Origin: Propionispira raffinosivorans DSM 20765
GTDB taxonomy: Bacteria > Bacillota > Negativicutes > Selenomonadales > Selenomonadaceae
Direction: 5' to 3'
NCBI RefSeq assembly: GCF_000381065.1
Contig: NZ_KB905855.1
Location: forward strand, 1-64,000
Length of the DNA: 64,000 nucleotides
Below are positions 27,378-36,764 of the stretch, piece by piece (positions within the stretch are counted from its first letter, which is position 1; each line of letters starts with the position of its first letter). The notes beneath the pieces are model-generated. The model was not told the origin of the DNA. It made no database searches and was given only the letters and a program-made list of their open reading frames with translations. Position numbers and translations under genes: made by a program.

Positions 27378-29039
27378 ATGCAAGAAATTATTGATGAAAT
27401 AAAGAGAACTGATAAAATATATTCGGAAACCATGAAATTGGAAGAAATTAGTAGATATTTTCAACAGTTTCATCAGGCCCCCATTGTGGCTGCGAAAATT
27501 GATAATATCTTAAAAGCGTTACAATCACCAATTGGACAATATCAATCGCTTGTTTTTGTCGATATGACATCGGAAGATGGGATAAAGGTATATCGGCGTT
27601 CGGTTATGTTTTTGTTGATTATAGCAATTCATGAATTATTTGAAGATGCTGATCTGATTGTAGAACATTCAATTAATAAAGGTTTATATTGCGAAGTGCA
27701 TGGGAATAAATTTTTAAACGAGCGTGATATTGAAACAATTGAACAACGTATGCGAAAGATCGTTGCTGAAAAACGAGAAATCAATAAAAAAACACTTTCC
27801 AAAGCAGACGCTGTTCGTTTATTTAAACAAACAGGACAGATTGAGAAAGCGAATTTAATTGCCTCGCTGCAACAAGAAACTGTAAGTATTTATTGCTGTG
27901 GAGAATTTTATGATTATTTGTATGGACCGATGCTGCCGTCTACTGCATCGTTAGATTTGTTTGCGATAGATTACTATAAGCCGGGATTGATTGTTCGAAC
28001 ACCAGAGCGGGATGATCCAACGCAGGTATCAGAGCTGCTTGAACAGTCGAAACTGGCCGCTGTTTTTTCGGAAGCACAAAATTGGGCTAAAATTTTACAT
28101 TGCGATTACGTTTCCGATTTAAATCGATATAACAAAAATAAAATGATGGGTGATATTATTCGCATTTCGGAAGCACTGCACGAAAAGAAAATTGGGCAAA
28201 TAGCGGATTTTATTACAGGAAATATACAAAAAATTCGTCTGATTTTAATTGCAGGACCCTCATCATCGGGTAAAACGACCTTTGCGCAGCGATTGCGCAT
28301 ACAATTGCGTGTGAATGGAATTGAGCCTATTTCTATATCCTTGGATGATTATTTTCTTGATCGGAATTTTACGCCACGTAACGAAAAAGGCGAATATGAT
28401 TTTGAGGCCTTGGGAGCTTTAGATGTGGAGCTTTTCAATCAGCATTTATTAAAACTTTTAGCAGGTGATACGGTTGAAATACCCCATTATAATTTTGTTA
28501 CGGGTAAACGGGAATGGCATAACCATCTTTTACAGGTAGGGGAAACACAGCCAATTATTCTTGAAGGTATCCATGGGTTAAATGAAGAGTTAACAAAATC
28601 AATTGAGCGTGCCGCGAAGTTCAAGATTTACATAAGTGCTCTCACACAGATGGCAATTGATGGACATAATCGTATTCCGACCACCGATGCAAGACTTATC
28701 AGACGAATGGTGAGGGATCATCAGTCACGGGGAGCTTATGCCTTAAAAACTATAAAACAGTGGCCTGATGTACGTGCCGGTGAGGAGAAAAACATCTTCC
28801 CGTATCAGGAGGAAGCTGATGTCATGTTTAATTCGGCATTAATCTATGAGCTGAGTATACTTAAAAAATATGCGACACCATTATTGGAAAAAGTAAGCCA
28901 TGATGTGCCAGAATATAGTGAAGCTATCCGTTTGCTGGATTTTCTCGAATACTTTAATGATATTTATGCCGAAGAAGATATTCCAAATAATTCCATTTTG
29001 CGTGAGTTTATTGGAAAATCATGTTTTTCAGTTGGCTGA
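27378..29039 (+). CDS. Uridine kinase-like nucleoside kinase with N-terminal extension
   Basis: 553 aa. The C-terminal half (about 285-490) is a P-loop uridine/phosphoribulokinase-type domain: GPSSSGKTT at 293-301, then SLDDYF and ILEGIHGLN. The N-terminal ~270 residues form the extension found in a Firmicutes nucleoside kinase family, partly reminiscent of threonyl-tRNA synthetase/TGS-editing domains. It probably phosphorylates a nucleoside. The ribosome binding site GAGAGGAGAG lies directly after the preceding terminator. Confidence 0.85.
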   Translation: MQEIIDEIKRTDKIYSETMKLEEISRYFQQFHQAPIVAAKIDNILKALQSPIGQYQSLVFVDMTSEDGIKVYRRSVMFLLIIAIHELFEDADLIVEHSINKGLYCEVHGNKFLNERDIETIEQRMRKIVAEKREINKKTLSKADAVRLFKQTGQIEKANLIASLQQETVSIYCCGEFYDYLYGPMLPSTASLDLFAIDYYKPGLIVRTPERDDPTQVSELLEQSKLAAVFSEAQNWAKILHCDYVSDLNRYNKNKMMGDIIRISEALHEKKIGQIADFITGNIQKIRLILIAGPSSSGKTTFAQRLRIQLRVNGIEPISISLDDYFLDRNFTPRNEKGEYDFEALGALDVELFNQHLLKLLAGDTVEIPHYNFVTGKREWHNHLLQVGETQPIILEGIHGLNEELTKSIERAAKFKIYISALTQMAIDGHNRIPTTDARLIRRMVRDHQSRGAYALKTIKQWPDVRAGEEKNIFPYQEEADVMFNSALIYELSILKKYATPLLEKVSHDVPEYSEAIRLLDFLEYFNDIYAEEDIPNNSILREFIGKSCFSVG

Positions 29040-29054
29040 ATTTTATGTAGATAG

Positions 29055-29105
29055 AAAAGACAGAATCAACAATGCAGATTTTGCAGTTGATTCTGTCTTT
29101 TTTTA
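29055..29105 (+). terminator. Terminator of the nucleoside kinase gene
   Basis: 16-bp stem AAAAGACAGAATCAAC/GTTGATTCTGTCTTTT followed by TTTT. Confidence 0.88.
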
Positions 29106-29116
29106 TACGAAACAAC

Positions 29117-29150
29117 AAAAGAGATTGTGCTCGAAGGCACAATCTCTTTT
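29117..29150 (-). terminator. Terminator of the carboxyltransferase gene
   Basis: Perfect 14-bp stem AAAAGAGATTGTGC/GCACAATCTCTTTT with a 6-nt loop; the inner A4/T4 ends serve the - strand transcript. Confidence 0.8.
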
Positions 29151-29165
29151 GTATTTCAGGGAAGC

Positions 29166-30512
29166 TTAACGATGTGCTTTAAAGAATTCTAAAGCAACTT
29201 CAGGGAATAGAGCATAAGAGAGGACATCTTCCTGCGAAGCATTTGGATATCCTTTTTCAGCTAATTCTTTTTTGAGAAGTTCCATTTGTGGTGCAATATC
29301 ATCAGCAGGACGACCCGTGATAATCGTTTCGCCTTTTAATACTTCTTCACGAAGCATATCTGAAATAGGTGCTGGTGTACGACCATATTTACCACGAGCA
29401 AGATCCTTGAATTCACGAGGAACCATTGCATAACGTTTACCCATCATGACGTTAAATGTTGCCATAGTACCAACGATTTGACTCGATGGTGTAACGAGTG
29501 GCGGATAACCAAGATCAGCACGAACACGTGGCATTTCATCAAGCAGTTCCTGATATTTATCTTCCATACCTTGTTCTTTTAACTGATTTGCAAGATTTGA
29601 AAGCATACCACCAGGAATCTGGAAGTCAAGTACATTAGGATCTACGTCGAAATGATTTTTGAGCTTAAATTCATTCAGAACTTTTTGTTTTACAACGGAA
29701 AAATGTTTTGCAATTTCACTGAGTGCTTTACGATCGATGCCTGTATCGTATTCCGTTCCTTCTAATGTAGCAATCATTGTTTCTGTACATGGCTGTGAAG
29801 TCCCGAGAGCAAAAGGTGATAATGCACAGTCAATGATATCTACGCCAGCTTCAATGGCTTTTAAATATGTCATACTGCCAAAACCACTTGTATAATGCGT
29901 ATGTAATTCAATAGGAACTTTTACAGCAGCTTTTAGTTTTTTTACAAGATCTTCGGCTACGAATGGTTTCAATAAACCAGACATATCTTTGATACAGATA
30001 GAATGAACATGCATAGCTTCTAATTCTTTGGCAAGTTCAACGAATAAATCATTGCTGTGATATTGGCTGATTGTATATACAAGAGTACCCTGTACATGTG
30101 CACCGGCTTCAATCCCAGCTTCAATAGCAACTTTCAAGTTACGTGTATCATTTAAAGCATCAAAAATACGAAGCACTTTAACACCATGTTCAACAGCTTT
30201 TTTTACGAAAGCTTTAACAACATCGTCAGCATATGGATTGTAACCAAGTAAGTTTTGACCTCTTAATAACATTTGAATTGGCGTATTTAAATGTTTTTTT
30301 AACGTATCTAAACGTTCCCATGGATCTTCACCTAAAAAACGAAGACAGGTATCAAATGTAGCACCGCCCCATGCTTCAATTGCATTGTAGCCGGCTTTGT
30401 CAAGAGCTTCTAACTGTGGAATCATATCTTCAATCCGCATGCGAGTTGCAGTTAAAGATTGTTGACCGTCACGTAAGACAGTTTCAGTAATTTTTACAGG
30501 TCTTTTAGCCAT
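29166..30512 (-). CDS. Carboxyltransferase subunit (oxaloacetate decarboxylase alpha / PycB / transcarboxylase 5S type)
   Basis: 448 aa carboxyltransferase domain that transfers CO2 between oxaloacetate and biotin. Motifs: ITETVLRDGQQS at residues 8-19 with metal-binding Asp, IEAWGGATFD, CIKDMSGL with the carbamylated-lysine position, and metal ligands HTHYTSG. It ends at FKAHR with no biotin-carrier domain (no MKM motif), so biotin must be on another protein. ATG 30512 follows AGAGGAG; the upstream GTG overlaps that site. A consensus promoter lies at 30666-30694. Annotation as oadA or pycB depends on partners elsewhere. Confidence 0.9.
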   Translation of the reverse strand: MAKRPVKITETVLRDGQQSLTATRMRIEDMIPQLEALDKAGYNAIEAWGGATFDTCLRFLGEDPWERLDTLKKHLNTPIQMLLRGQNLLGYNPYADDVVKAFVKKAVEHGVKVLRIFDALNDTRNLKVAIEAGIEAGAHVQGTLVYTISQYHSNDLFVELAKELEAMHVHSICIKDMSGLLKPFVAEDLVKKLKAAVKVPIELHTHYTSGFGSMTYLKAIEAGVDIIDCALSPFALGTSQPCTETMIATLEGTEYDTGIDRKALSEIAKHFSVVKQKVLNEFKLKNHFDVDPNVLDFQIPGGMLSNLANQLKEQGMEDKYQELLDEMPRVRADLGYPPLVTPSSQIVGTMATFNVMMGKRYAMVPREFKDLARGKYGRTPAPISDMLREEVLKGETIITGRPADDIAPQMELLKKELAEKGYPNASQEDVLSYALFPEVALEFFKAHR

Positions 30513-30665
30513 AATAAAATACACTCCTCTTAGATTATAGTAACATAAGTATTACAATATAGCCTTAAAAAGTAAGTTTGAATATGGAATTTAGCTTACA
30601 TCATGTGGCAGTTATTGCTGAACACAGTAAAGTTCAAAGTATATTCAAATTTACATCACAAGTAC
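30513..30665 (-). promoter_or_regulatory. 5' leader of the carboxyltransferase gene with paired repeats
   Basis: A 150-nt leader without an ORF. It contains inverted TTTGAATAT (30577-30585) and ATATTCAAA (30641-30649), plus direct repeats TTACATCA (30596-30603 and 30651-30658). These could be operator half-sites or an RNA stem; nothing known is recognised. Confidence 0.35.
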
Positions 30666-30694
30666 AGTATAGGTACTAAAATAAACCTTGTCAA
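30666..30694 (-). promoter_or_regulatory. Promoter of the carboxyltransferase gene
   Basis: Read on the - strand: TTGACA (30689-30694), 17-nt spacer, TATACT (30666-30671). Near-consensus. Confidence 0.88.
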
Positions 30695-30791
30695 TGATAA
30701 AACGTGATTTTTTTAACATAATTTTTTAAGCGATTATAGTTGAAGTTTATAATATAATTAAGATAAATAGTTAGAATCTTCACTTAAACAT

Positions 30792-30842
30792 AAAAAAGAA
30801 CCAAGCATGCTGAAAAGATCATTATTTCATGTCTGGTTCTTT
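30792..30842 (-). terminator. Terminator of a reverse transcript (dat-DUF896)
   Basis: AAAGAACCA...CATG / CATG..TGGTTCTTT hairpin; on the - strand it is followed by TTTTTT. It lies about 185 nt beyond the DUF896 stop, so the reverse transcript would include the structured element at 30915-30981. Confidence 0.65.
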
Positions 30843-30914
30843 CATTATAAGTGCAGTAGATTTTTTATTCTATATAAACCTATTAAAGAAAGTACATCCA
30901 GTCTATTAGTCTGC

Positions 30915-30981
30915 CAGGAATGGGATATAGGGCATCGTTTGCTTCCTACGTAACGCCACTCAACCCTATATCTCATTCCTG
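30915..30981. other. Unassigned long hairpin, possible structured RNA
   Basis: 18-bp arms CAGGAATGGGATATAGGG (30915-30932) and CCCTATATCTCATTCCTG (30964-30981) around a 31-nt GC-richer loop. On the + strand RNA the single non-Watson-Crick pair is a G-U wobble; on the - strand it would be A-C. There is no T-run, ORF or match to a known RNA family that I can recognise. It lies in a ~500-nt gene-free stretch. Confidence 0.45.
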
Positions 30982-31027
30982 ACGATTGCCATATGAAATG
31001 TTTAATGCCAGATATATAGCTGGATTG

Positions 31028-31282
31028 TTAATGTTGATATTGTGTTTTTGTGTCATTGGTCAGGATTTTGGGATCGTCTTTCTCTTTGATAATGGTAAAG
31101 GCATGTTTGGGATCATCGACGATTTCAATCTGTTCAAGACTTTGCTTTAACCGACCGCGAATTGTATCTAAATAAATGCGGCGTAATTGTGATTGTTCCA
31201 TCGTTTCTTCAGGACTCAAACCGCTGTCTTTTTTCTTTTTTGCCAGGATGTTGATTCTTTGAATTAATTGAGCCGTAATCAA
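31028..31282 (-). CDS. DUF896 (YnzC-like) small protein
   Basis: 84 aa, basic N-terminus. The pattern INILAKKKKDSGLSPEE, then QLRRIYLDTIRGRLKQSLEQIEI (residues ~32-54), matches DUF896 proteins such as Bacillus YnzC, which form a short two-helix bundle of unknown function. It lies 34 nt after the D-amino acid transaminase gene on the same strand and is probably cotranscribed with it. Confidence 0.9.
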   Translation of the reverse strand: MITAQLIQRINILAKKKKDSGLSPEETMEQSQLRRIYLDTIRGRLKQSLEQIEIVDDPKHAFTIIKEKDDPKILTNDTKTQYQH

Positions 31283-31316
31283 AATATATTCTCCTTATAG
31301 TGCTTTGTTTATAAAA

Positions 31317-32174
31317 TTAATAGCATTCTTTTTTTACGAGTTCATGGTAGGCATTTAATAGTTTTAAAGTGATTTTTCCAGGCAGACCATTACCGATATG
31401 TTTATTATCAATTGCAATAACAGGGGTCACTTCCAGGCTGGTACTGGTTATGAATGCTTCATGGGCAGTTAGAGCAAAGTCAGGTGAAAAAGCTTTTTCA
31501 ATCATGGTAATTCCAAGCTTTTTTGCACATTCTTCAAATAAAATAGAACGTGTAACTCCTTTTAAAATTAAATTACTGAGGGGGTGTGTCCAAACAATAT
31601 CATCTTTGACCACGAAGAAATTACTACTAGAGCCTTCCGTGACCAGATTGCTGCCCTTGCGTACCTGCACCGCTTCCTGACAATTTTTTTCATGGGCTTC
31701 TTGTTTTGCTAAAACGTTGCCAAGTAAGTTGATTGTTTTAATATCACAGCGAAGCCAACGGATATCTTCGGTGAAAATGGCATGCACGCCGGATTTTTGC
31801 CAGTCCGTATGAACAGATCCTTCACGAATGCTCATGCTGAGATGGGGTACAATCTTATCGGGAAAGTAATGAGTGCGCGGTGCAGTTGTTCTGGTTATTT
31901 GGAAGTAAATACAGCCGTCTGTAATGCCGCTTTTTTTAATAATATCTTCGTGGATAGCGGTAAGTTCTGCATTTGTGTAGGTAACCGGAATTTTAAGTTC
32001 ACGCAGTGAACGTATGCAGCGATCAAGATGGCGATCAAGCGCGAAACATTTTCCATTATATACTTTAGTGGCTTCGTATATTCCATCACCAAATTGATAG
32101 CCACGATCTTCTAGTGATATTTTCTTTTCATTGAGATCAATAAATTCTCCATCAAAAAAACCTAGTTCTTTCAT
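31317..32174 (-). CDS. dat: D-amino acid transaminase (class IV aminotransferase)
   Basis: 285 aa, usual size. PLP fold type IV; the Schiff-base lysine is Lys146 in RCDIKTINLLGNV, which matches the D-alanine transaminase pattern (RCDIKSLNLLGN) better than branched-chain enzymes. N-terminal ISLEDRGYQFGDGIYE is also typical. It makes D-glutamate or D-alanine from 2-oxoacids for peptidoglycan. AAAGGAGC precedes ATG 32174; an adjacent TTG is an alternative start. Confidence 0.93.
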   Translation of the reverse strand: MKELGFFDGEFIDLNEKKISLEDRGYQFGDGIYEATKVYNGKCFALDRHLDRCIRSLRELKIPVTYTNAELTAIHEDIIKKSGITDGCIYFQITRTTAPRTHYFPDKIVPHLSMSIREGSVHTDWQKSGVHAIFTEDIRWLRCDIKTINLLGNVLAKQEAHEKNCQEAVQVRKGSNLVTEGSSSNFFVVKDDIVWTHPLSNLILKGVTRSILFEECAKKLGITMIEKAFSPDFALTAHEAFITSTSLEVTPVIAIDNKHIGNGLPGKITLKLLNAYHELVKKECY

Positions 32175-32460
32175 CAAATTAATAGCTCCTTTAAATTTAT
32201 GATAAACGTATAAGTTTAATTATAGACTATAAAACAGTTTATTTGTAGATACAATACAGAAAAATAACTGAAATTAAAAAAATACTGGTTTTTTAGATTG
32301 AAATCATATCTTTTATATAGCATACGTGCATATTTTATGGAAAAATCTTGGCTTTTTACACGAGTCCGTATATAATTGATAATATGCTATTTTGTGTACC
32401 TGTATTGGGTCTTGTTTTACAAAATAGATAAAAATAAATAGAAATAAGGAGAGTTTGTAA

Positions 32461-32730
32461 ATGAAACTTGTAGTAACGATTGTGGGAAGAGATCGTGTTG
32501 GGATTATTGCTATGGTAAGCAATATCTTAGCTGAAAATAATGTGAACATTTTAAATATCAACCAAAATATTATGGATGGATTTTTTAATATGGTTATGGT
32601 TGTTGAGATGACAGATAGTAAAATAAAATTGCAGGAATTGCAAAAAATTCTAAATGAAAAAGGTAATGAAATCAATCTTGAAATTAAAGCACAGCATCAA
32701 GATATTTTTGATGTTATGCATAAAATCTAA
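32461..32730 (+). CDS. ACT domain protein (UPF0237)
   Basis: 89 aa forming one ACT domain (VVTIVGRDRVGIIAMVSNIL), a ligand-binding regulatory fold. Genes of this family are almost always next to a DUF711/UPF0210 gene, as here (30 nt upstream). The ligand is unknown; the pair is widespread in Firmicutes. The ribosome binding site is AAGGAGAG. The 280-nt spacer upstream, shared with the divergent dat, holds no recognised element. Confidence 0.95.
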   Translation: MKLVVTIVGRDRVGIIAMVSNILAENNVNILNINQNIMDGFFNMVMVVEMTDSKIKLQELQKILNEKGNEINLEIKAQHQDIFDVMHKI

Positions 32731-32760
32731 GTTGAAAAGAATTTATTTGGAGGCAGTTAA

Positions 32761-34122
32761 GTGATAACTATACATGATATATTAGAAACAAATCGAATGA
32801 TCACAGAAAATAAATTGGATGTTCGCACGATTACAATGGGAATCAGTCTTCGTGATTGCGCACATCCCAATATACAGCAGTTTTGCCAAAATATTTATGA
32901 TAAAATTACGACATCCGCTGAATTTTTGGTAAAAACCGGTGAAGAGATTGAAGCGGAATATGGTATTCCAATCATTAACAAACGTGTGTCTGTCACACCA
33001 ATTGCTATTGTAGCAGAAGCTTGTAAGACAGATACATATGTTCCTGTTGCCGAAGCAATGGATCGTGCAGCTAAGGCAATCGGTATTAATTTTATCGGCG
33101 GATTTTCAGCTCTCGTTGAAAAAGGGTATACAAAAGGCGATCATATTTTAATCAATTCGATACCACAGGCATTGGCTACAACGGATCTTGTTTGTGCTTC
33201 GGTCAATTTGGGCTCGACAAAAGCTGGGATCAATATGGATTGTGTACGCGAAATGGGTGAAATTGTTAAACGCACAGCTGAACTCACACGTGATCGGGCA
33301 GCTATTGGTTGTGCGAAACTGGTTATCTTTTCGAATGCACCAGGGGACAATCCATTTATGGCGGGTGCTTTCCATGGTGTCAGTGAAGCTGAAAAAGTCA
33401 TTAGCGTTGGTGTTAGTGGTCCGGGCGTAGTAAAACGGGCGTTGGAAGATATTAAAGGTGGAGATTTCAGTGAAGTCGCCGAAACAATCAAGAAGACAGC
33501 CTTTAAAATTACACGAGTTGGACAATTAGTGGCGCGTGAAGCTTCGAAACGTTTAGGGGTACCATTTGGTATTATCGATTTATCACTAGCACCTACTCCG
33601 GCAGTTGGTGATAGCGTTGCTCATATTCTAGAGGAAATGGGAATCGAAAGTTGTGGTGCACCTGGTACGACGGCAGCCCTGGCTCTTTTGAATGATGCTG
33701 TCAAAAAAGGCGGACTCATGGCTTCTTCTCATGTTGGCGGTCTTAGCGGTGCCTTCATTCCAGTCAGTGAAGATGCTGGTATGATTGACGCGATTACTTG
33801 CGGTAGTCTGTCGCTTGAAAAATTGGAAGCCATGACATGCGTATGCTCAGTCGGTCTTGATATGATTGCTATTGCAGGTGATACATCGGCGGCAACTATT
33901 TCAGGAATTATTGCTGATGAAGCAGCCATTGGCATGATTAATAATAAAACAACTGCTGTTCGGGTGATTCCGGTTCCTGGCAAAAAAGTCGGCGATAGTG
34001 TAGAGTTCGGCGGCCTTTTGGGTCATAGTCCAATTATTCCGGTTAAAAGCCAGTTTAGTTCAGAAGCGTTTATTGCTCGTGGTGGACGCATTCCAGCACC
34101 TATACGCAGCTTAACGAACTAA
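32761..34122 (+). CDS. PFL-family / DUF711 (UPF0210) protein
   Basis: 453 aa, the standard length of UPF0210 proteins, which share the pyruvate-formate-lyase-like barrel. Recognisable: [13 protein letters not shown] near the start, [42 protein letters not shown] (in the middle), and [19 protein letters not shown] near the end. Biochemical activity is not established. GTG start at 32761 with GGAGG about 7 nt upstream. It is the second gene of an ACT-DUF711 operon, followed by a terminator. Confidence 0.93.
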   Translation: MITIHDILETNRMITENKLDVRTITMGISLRDCAHPNIQQFCQNIYDKITTSAEFLVKTGEEIEAEYGIPIINKRVSVTPIAIVAEACKTDTYVPVAEAMDRAAKAIGINFIGGFSALVEKGYTKGDHILINSIPQALATTDLVCASVNLGSTKAGINMDCVREMGEIVKRTAELTRDRAAIGCAKLVIFSNAPGDNPFMAGAFHGVSEAEKVISVGVSGPGVVKRALEDIKGGDFSEVAETIKKTAFKITRVGQLVAREASKRLGVPFGIIDLSLAPTPAVGDSVAHILEEMGIESCGAPGTTAALALLNDAVKKGGLMASSHVGGLSGAFIPVSEDAGMIDAITCGSLSLEKLEAMTCVCSVGLDMIAIAGDTSAATISGIIADEAAIGMINNKTTAVRVIPVPGKKVGDSVEFGGLLGHSPIIPVKSQFSSEAFIARGGRIPAPIRSLTN

Positions 34123-34143
34123 TTATTTTATAGTAAATTTTGT

Positions 34144-34176
34144 AGGAGCTGTCTCACAAAGAACAGCTCCTTTTTT
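34144..34176 (+). terminator. Terminator after the DUF711 gene
   Basis: 9-bp stem AGGAGCTGT/ACAGCTCCT with a ~10-nt loop and T6. It ends 15 nt before the nth start. Confidence 0.88.
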
Positions 34177-34190
34177 GATGAGGTGCATTT

Positions 34191-34826
34191 ATGCGTATAA
34201 CAAAAAAAATTAAAGAACAGATGATTCAAATTTTAGAAACCACTTATATTGATGTAAAACCGGCACTTGTTTTTAGCAATCCTTTCGAACTGTTGATTGC
34301 AGTTATTTTATCAGCCCAGTGTACGGATGTGAGAGTGAACATTACGACTAAACGGCTTTTTGCTAAAGCAAATACACCTGCTTCTATTTTGGAAATGGGT
34401 CTTAGTACGCTGGAAGATGAAATTCGCGATTGTGGGCTTTATCATAATAAAGCAAAAAATATCCTGGGAACTTGTCAAAAACTTTGTGAGGGTTACGGCG
34501 GAGTAGTTCCCGAATCTTTTGATGAACTTTTAAAATTGCCTGGTGTGGGGCGAAAGACAGCAAATGTTGTGACCAGTATTGCATTTCAGCGTCCGGCAAT
34601 TGCAGTTGATACACATGTTTTTCGGGTAGCAAACCGCTTGAAACTAGGGGTTGGTGAGACTCCTTTTGCGGTAGAACAAGCCCTAATGAAGATTATTCCC
34701 AAAGAAAAATGGTCAGCAGCCCATCATTGGCTGATTTGGCATGGGCGTAAACTGTGCAAATCAAGAGCTCCTTTGTGTGGACAATGCCCTTTGCATGAAA
34801 TTTGTCCAAGCAGCACTATTGCATAA
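34191..34826 (+). CDS. nth: Endonuclease III (DNA glycosylase/AP lyase)
   Basis: 211 aa, typical. Base-excision repair enzyme that removes oxidised pyrimidines. The helix-hairpin-helix LPGVGRKTA carries catalytic Lys122, and VDTHVFRVANRL has catalytic Asp140. The 4Fe-4S cluster ligands Cys189, 196, 199 and 205 show the C-x6-C-x2-C-x5-C spacing of the family. GATGAGGTG provides the ribosome binding site directly after a terminator, so a promoter must lie nearby or there is readthrough. Confidence 0.97.
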   Translation: MRITKKIKEQMIQILETTYIDVKPALVFSNPFELLIAVILSAQCTDVRVNITTKRLFAKANTPASILEMGLSTLEDEIRDCGLYHNKAKNILGTCQKLCEGYGGVVPESFDELLKLPGVGRKTANVVTSIAFQRPAIAVDTHVFRVANRLKLGVGETPFAVEQALMKIIPKEKWSAAHHWLIWHGRKLCKSRAPLCGQCPLHEICPSSTIA

Positions 34827-34871
34827 ATACATGAATAAAGAGTATAATTATACTTGAAGGGGTTGGTTATA

Positions 34872-35324
34872 ATGCTTTATCGCAAACCTACATTCAACGA
34901 TGTAGAGTCTATATATGATTTAGTGAATACATATGCAAATGATGGCGTTATGTTGGCACGGTCCAGGAATACGTTATATGAAACGCTGCGGGATATGATT
35001 GTGGCAGAAGAAAATAGTGAAATTGTTGGAGTTGGAGGACTTCATATTATTTGGAATGAATTGGCTGAGATTCGGACAATGGCCGTTATGGATAAAGTTA
35101 CCCGGCAGGGAATCGGTAAAAAAATTGTGGAAATGTTGATGGAAGAGGCGAAAATACTGGGTGTTAAGACATTATTTACGCTTACTTATAAACCTGGTTT
35201 TTTTGCCAAGATTGATTTTAAGGAAATCACAAAAGAAGAATTACCACATAAGGTTTGGAAAGAATGTATAGATTGTCCCAAATTTCCAAATTGTGACGAG
35301 ATTGCAATGATGCGGGTGTTATAG
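34872..35324 (+). CDS. GNAT acetyltransferase, N-acetylglutamate synthase-like
   Basis: 150 aa. GNAT fold with the acetyl-CoA loop TRQGIGKKIVEML near residue 78 and the ArgA-like ending (LTYKPGFFAKIDFKEI, then CIDCPKFPNCDEIAM). Short stand-alone proteins of this type act as N-acetylglutamate synthases in some bacteria, but the substrate here is not proven. ATG 34872 is preferred over an in-frame TTG at 34854 because AAGGGG lies 9 nt before it. Confidence 0.85.
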   Translation: MLYRKPTFNDVESIYDLVNTYANDGVMLARSRNTLYETLRDMIVAEENSEIVGVGGLHIIWNELAEIRTMAVMDKVTRQGIGKKIVEMLMEEAKILGVKTLFTLTYKPGFFAKIDFKEITKEELPHKVWKECIDCPKFPNCDEIAMMRVL

Positions 35325-35405
35325 GGATTCGGTAAAACTTTTGTTTTTGTGTAGTGGACTAGATTTGGTTTATATTACGATGTGTCTCATTATTTTGTTT
35401 TACTG

Positions 35406-35434
35406 TTGACAAATATATTTTAAATTGTTATAGT
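35406..35434 (+). promoter_or_regulatory. Promoter of the Tyr T-box operon
   Basis: TTGACA (35406-35411), 17-nt spacer, TATAGT (35429-35434). Confidence 0.85.
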
Positions 35435-35445
35435 AACAGTACATT

Positions 35446-35709
35446 AAGAATAAATGTGACGATCAAGACAAGTATAACAGTGATGTTTTTCAGAGAGCTG
35501 GGGGGCGGTGTAACCTAGTAAACAGACTGTTAGAAATACACTTGGAAGCAGCAAGCTGAACGATTTTCTAGTAGGCTGAGCCGGAATGCCACCGTTATCA
35601 TAGGCTAGAGTATGTTAGTACTCGAACTGAGTGGCTTGCTTTTTTTATAGCAAGCAGGGTGGTACCACGGGTTATATGCTCGTCCCTGTTGCGGGGGCGG
35701 GCTTTTTTT
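35446..35709 (+). promoter_or_regulatory. T-box riboswitch, tyrosine specifier (UAC)
   Basis: Stem I base CAAG/CTTG with loop-E AGTA and GAA. The specifier loop GAAATACA gives TAC (Tyr) at 35537-35539. Distal stem I contains AGAGAGCTGGGGGGCGGTG. A stem III GCTTGCT...AGCAAGC (35635-35655) precedes the T-box AGGGTGGTACCACGG, with TGGT at 35660-35663; U after UGG would pair with discriminator A73, as in tRNA-Tyr. The terminator GCTCGTCCC/GGGGGCGGGC with T7 ends at 35709. Confidence 0.93.
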
Positions 35710-35752
35710 GTCTTTATTTTTAAGAGTATTATATTTGCAGGAGGTTGATTTT

Positions 35753-36763
35753 ATGATTATTGTGATGAGTCCAGAGGCTACTGAAGTGAATATTAAGAAG
35801 GTACAGGATAAAATTGTCAGTGTAGGTCTAAAGTGTCATCTTTCACAAGGAGCATCGAGAATGATTATTGGCGTTATTGGTGATAAAAAAATTATTTCAG
35901 GATTACAGATGAAAGCGTTTGACGGGGTAGAAAAAACGGTGGCAATCACAGAAAAATATAAATTGGTAAGTCGCGAATTTAAACACGAAGATACGATTGT
36001 AAATATTGATGGCGTACTTGTTGGCGGTGATCATTTAGGGATTATGGCCGGACCTTGTGCAGTAGAAAGTATGGAACAGCTTCAAGAATCCGCACAAGCT
36101 GTTAAGGCGGCAGGCGCACAATTCTTGCGGGGGGGTGCCTTTAAACCGCGGACATCACCATATGATTTCCAAGGTTTTGCTGAAAAGGGACTGCAAATGC
36201 TTAAAACTGTTGGCGAAAAAACAGGGCTGAAGATTGTTACTGAAATTGTCGATGTCAATGCGATTGATATGCATTGTGCTTATGCTGATGTATTACAGGT
36301 TGGAGCTCGTAATATGCAAAACTTTGAACTTTTGAAAGTAGTGGGAAAATCCAAAAAACCTGTGCTTTTAAAACGTGGAATGTCAGCAACCATCAGTGAA
36401 TGGCTTAATGCGGCAGAATATATTCTCAGTGAAGGCAATTACAATGTTATTTTGTGTGAACGCGGTATTCGGACTTATGAAACTTTTACACGCAATACGC
36501 TTGATTTAAGTGCAGTTGCTGCTGTAAAAGAATTGTCTCACTTGCCGATCATTGTAGATCCAAGCCATGGTACTGGTCGCTGGCAGATGGTTCGCCCGAT
36601 GGCGAGAGCGGCCATTGCAGCAGGGGCAGATGGTCTTATGATTGAAGTACACCCACATCCAGAAGTTGCTCTGAGTGATGGTGATCAGTCGTTGACACCA
36701 GAGAATTTTGATGTCGTAATGAAGGAAGTTTCTCAAATTGCTGCGATGATGGGGAAAAAATGA
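35753..36763 (+). CDS. aroF: 3-Deoxy-7-phosphoheptulonate (DAHP) synthase
   Basis: 336 aa; condenses PEP and erythrose 4-phosphate, the first step of aromatic synthesis. Residues ~1-75 form the ferredoxin-like regulatory domain of type I-beta enzymes. The barrel has GPCAVES (metal-binding Cys102), [15 protein letters not shown] (128-142) and [13 protein letters not shown] 35753 follows AGGAGG at 35739-35744; the region upstream is T-box leader. It is the first gene of the Tyr T-box operon, 1 nt before tyrA. Confidence 0.97.
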   Translation: MIIVMSPEATEVNIKKVQDKIVSVGLKCHLSQGASRMIIGVIGDKKIISGLQMKAFDGVEKTVAITEKYKLVSREFKHEDTIVNIDGVLVGGDHLGIMAGPCAVESMEQLQESAQAVKAAGAQFLRGGAFKPRTSPYDFQGFAEKGLQMLKTVGEKTGLKIVTEIVDVNAIDMHCAYADVLQVGARNMQNFELLKVVGKSKKPVLLKRGMSATISEWLNAAEYILSEGNYNVILCERGIRTYETFTRNTLDLSAVAAVKELSHLPIIVDPSHGTGRWQMVRPMARAAIAAGADGLMIEVHPHPEVALSDGDQSLTPENFDVVMKEVSQIAAMMGKK

Positions 36764-36764
36764 A

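Noticed and set aside
30790..31020. 6S RNA in the gene-free stretch
   Set aside because: The size is about right, but the hairpin closes locally and does not form the long terminal stem with central bubble expected of 6S RNA; no conserved core was seen.
33141..33525. Overlapping reverse frames inside the DUF711 gene
   Set aside because: Antisense to a conserved family protein; no ribosome binding sites.
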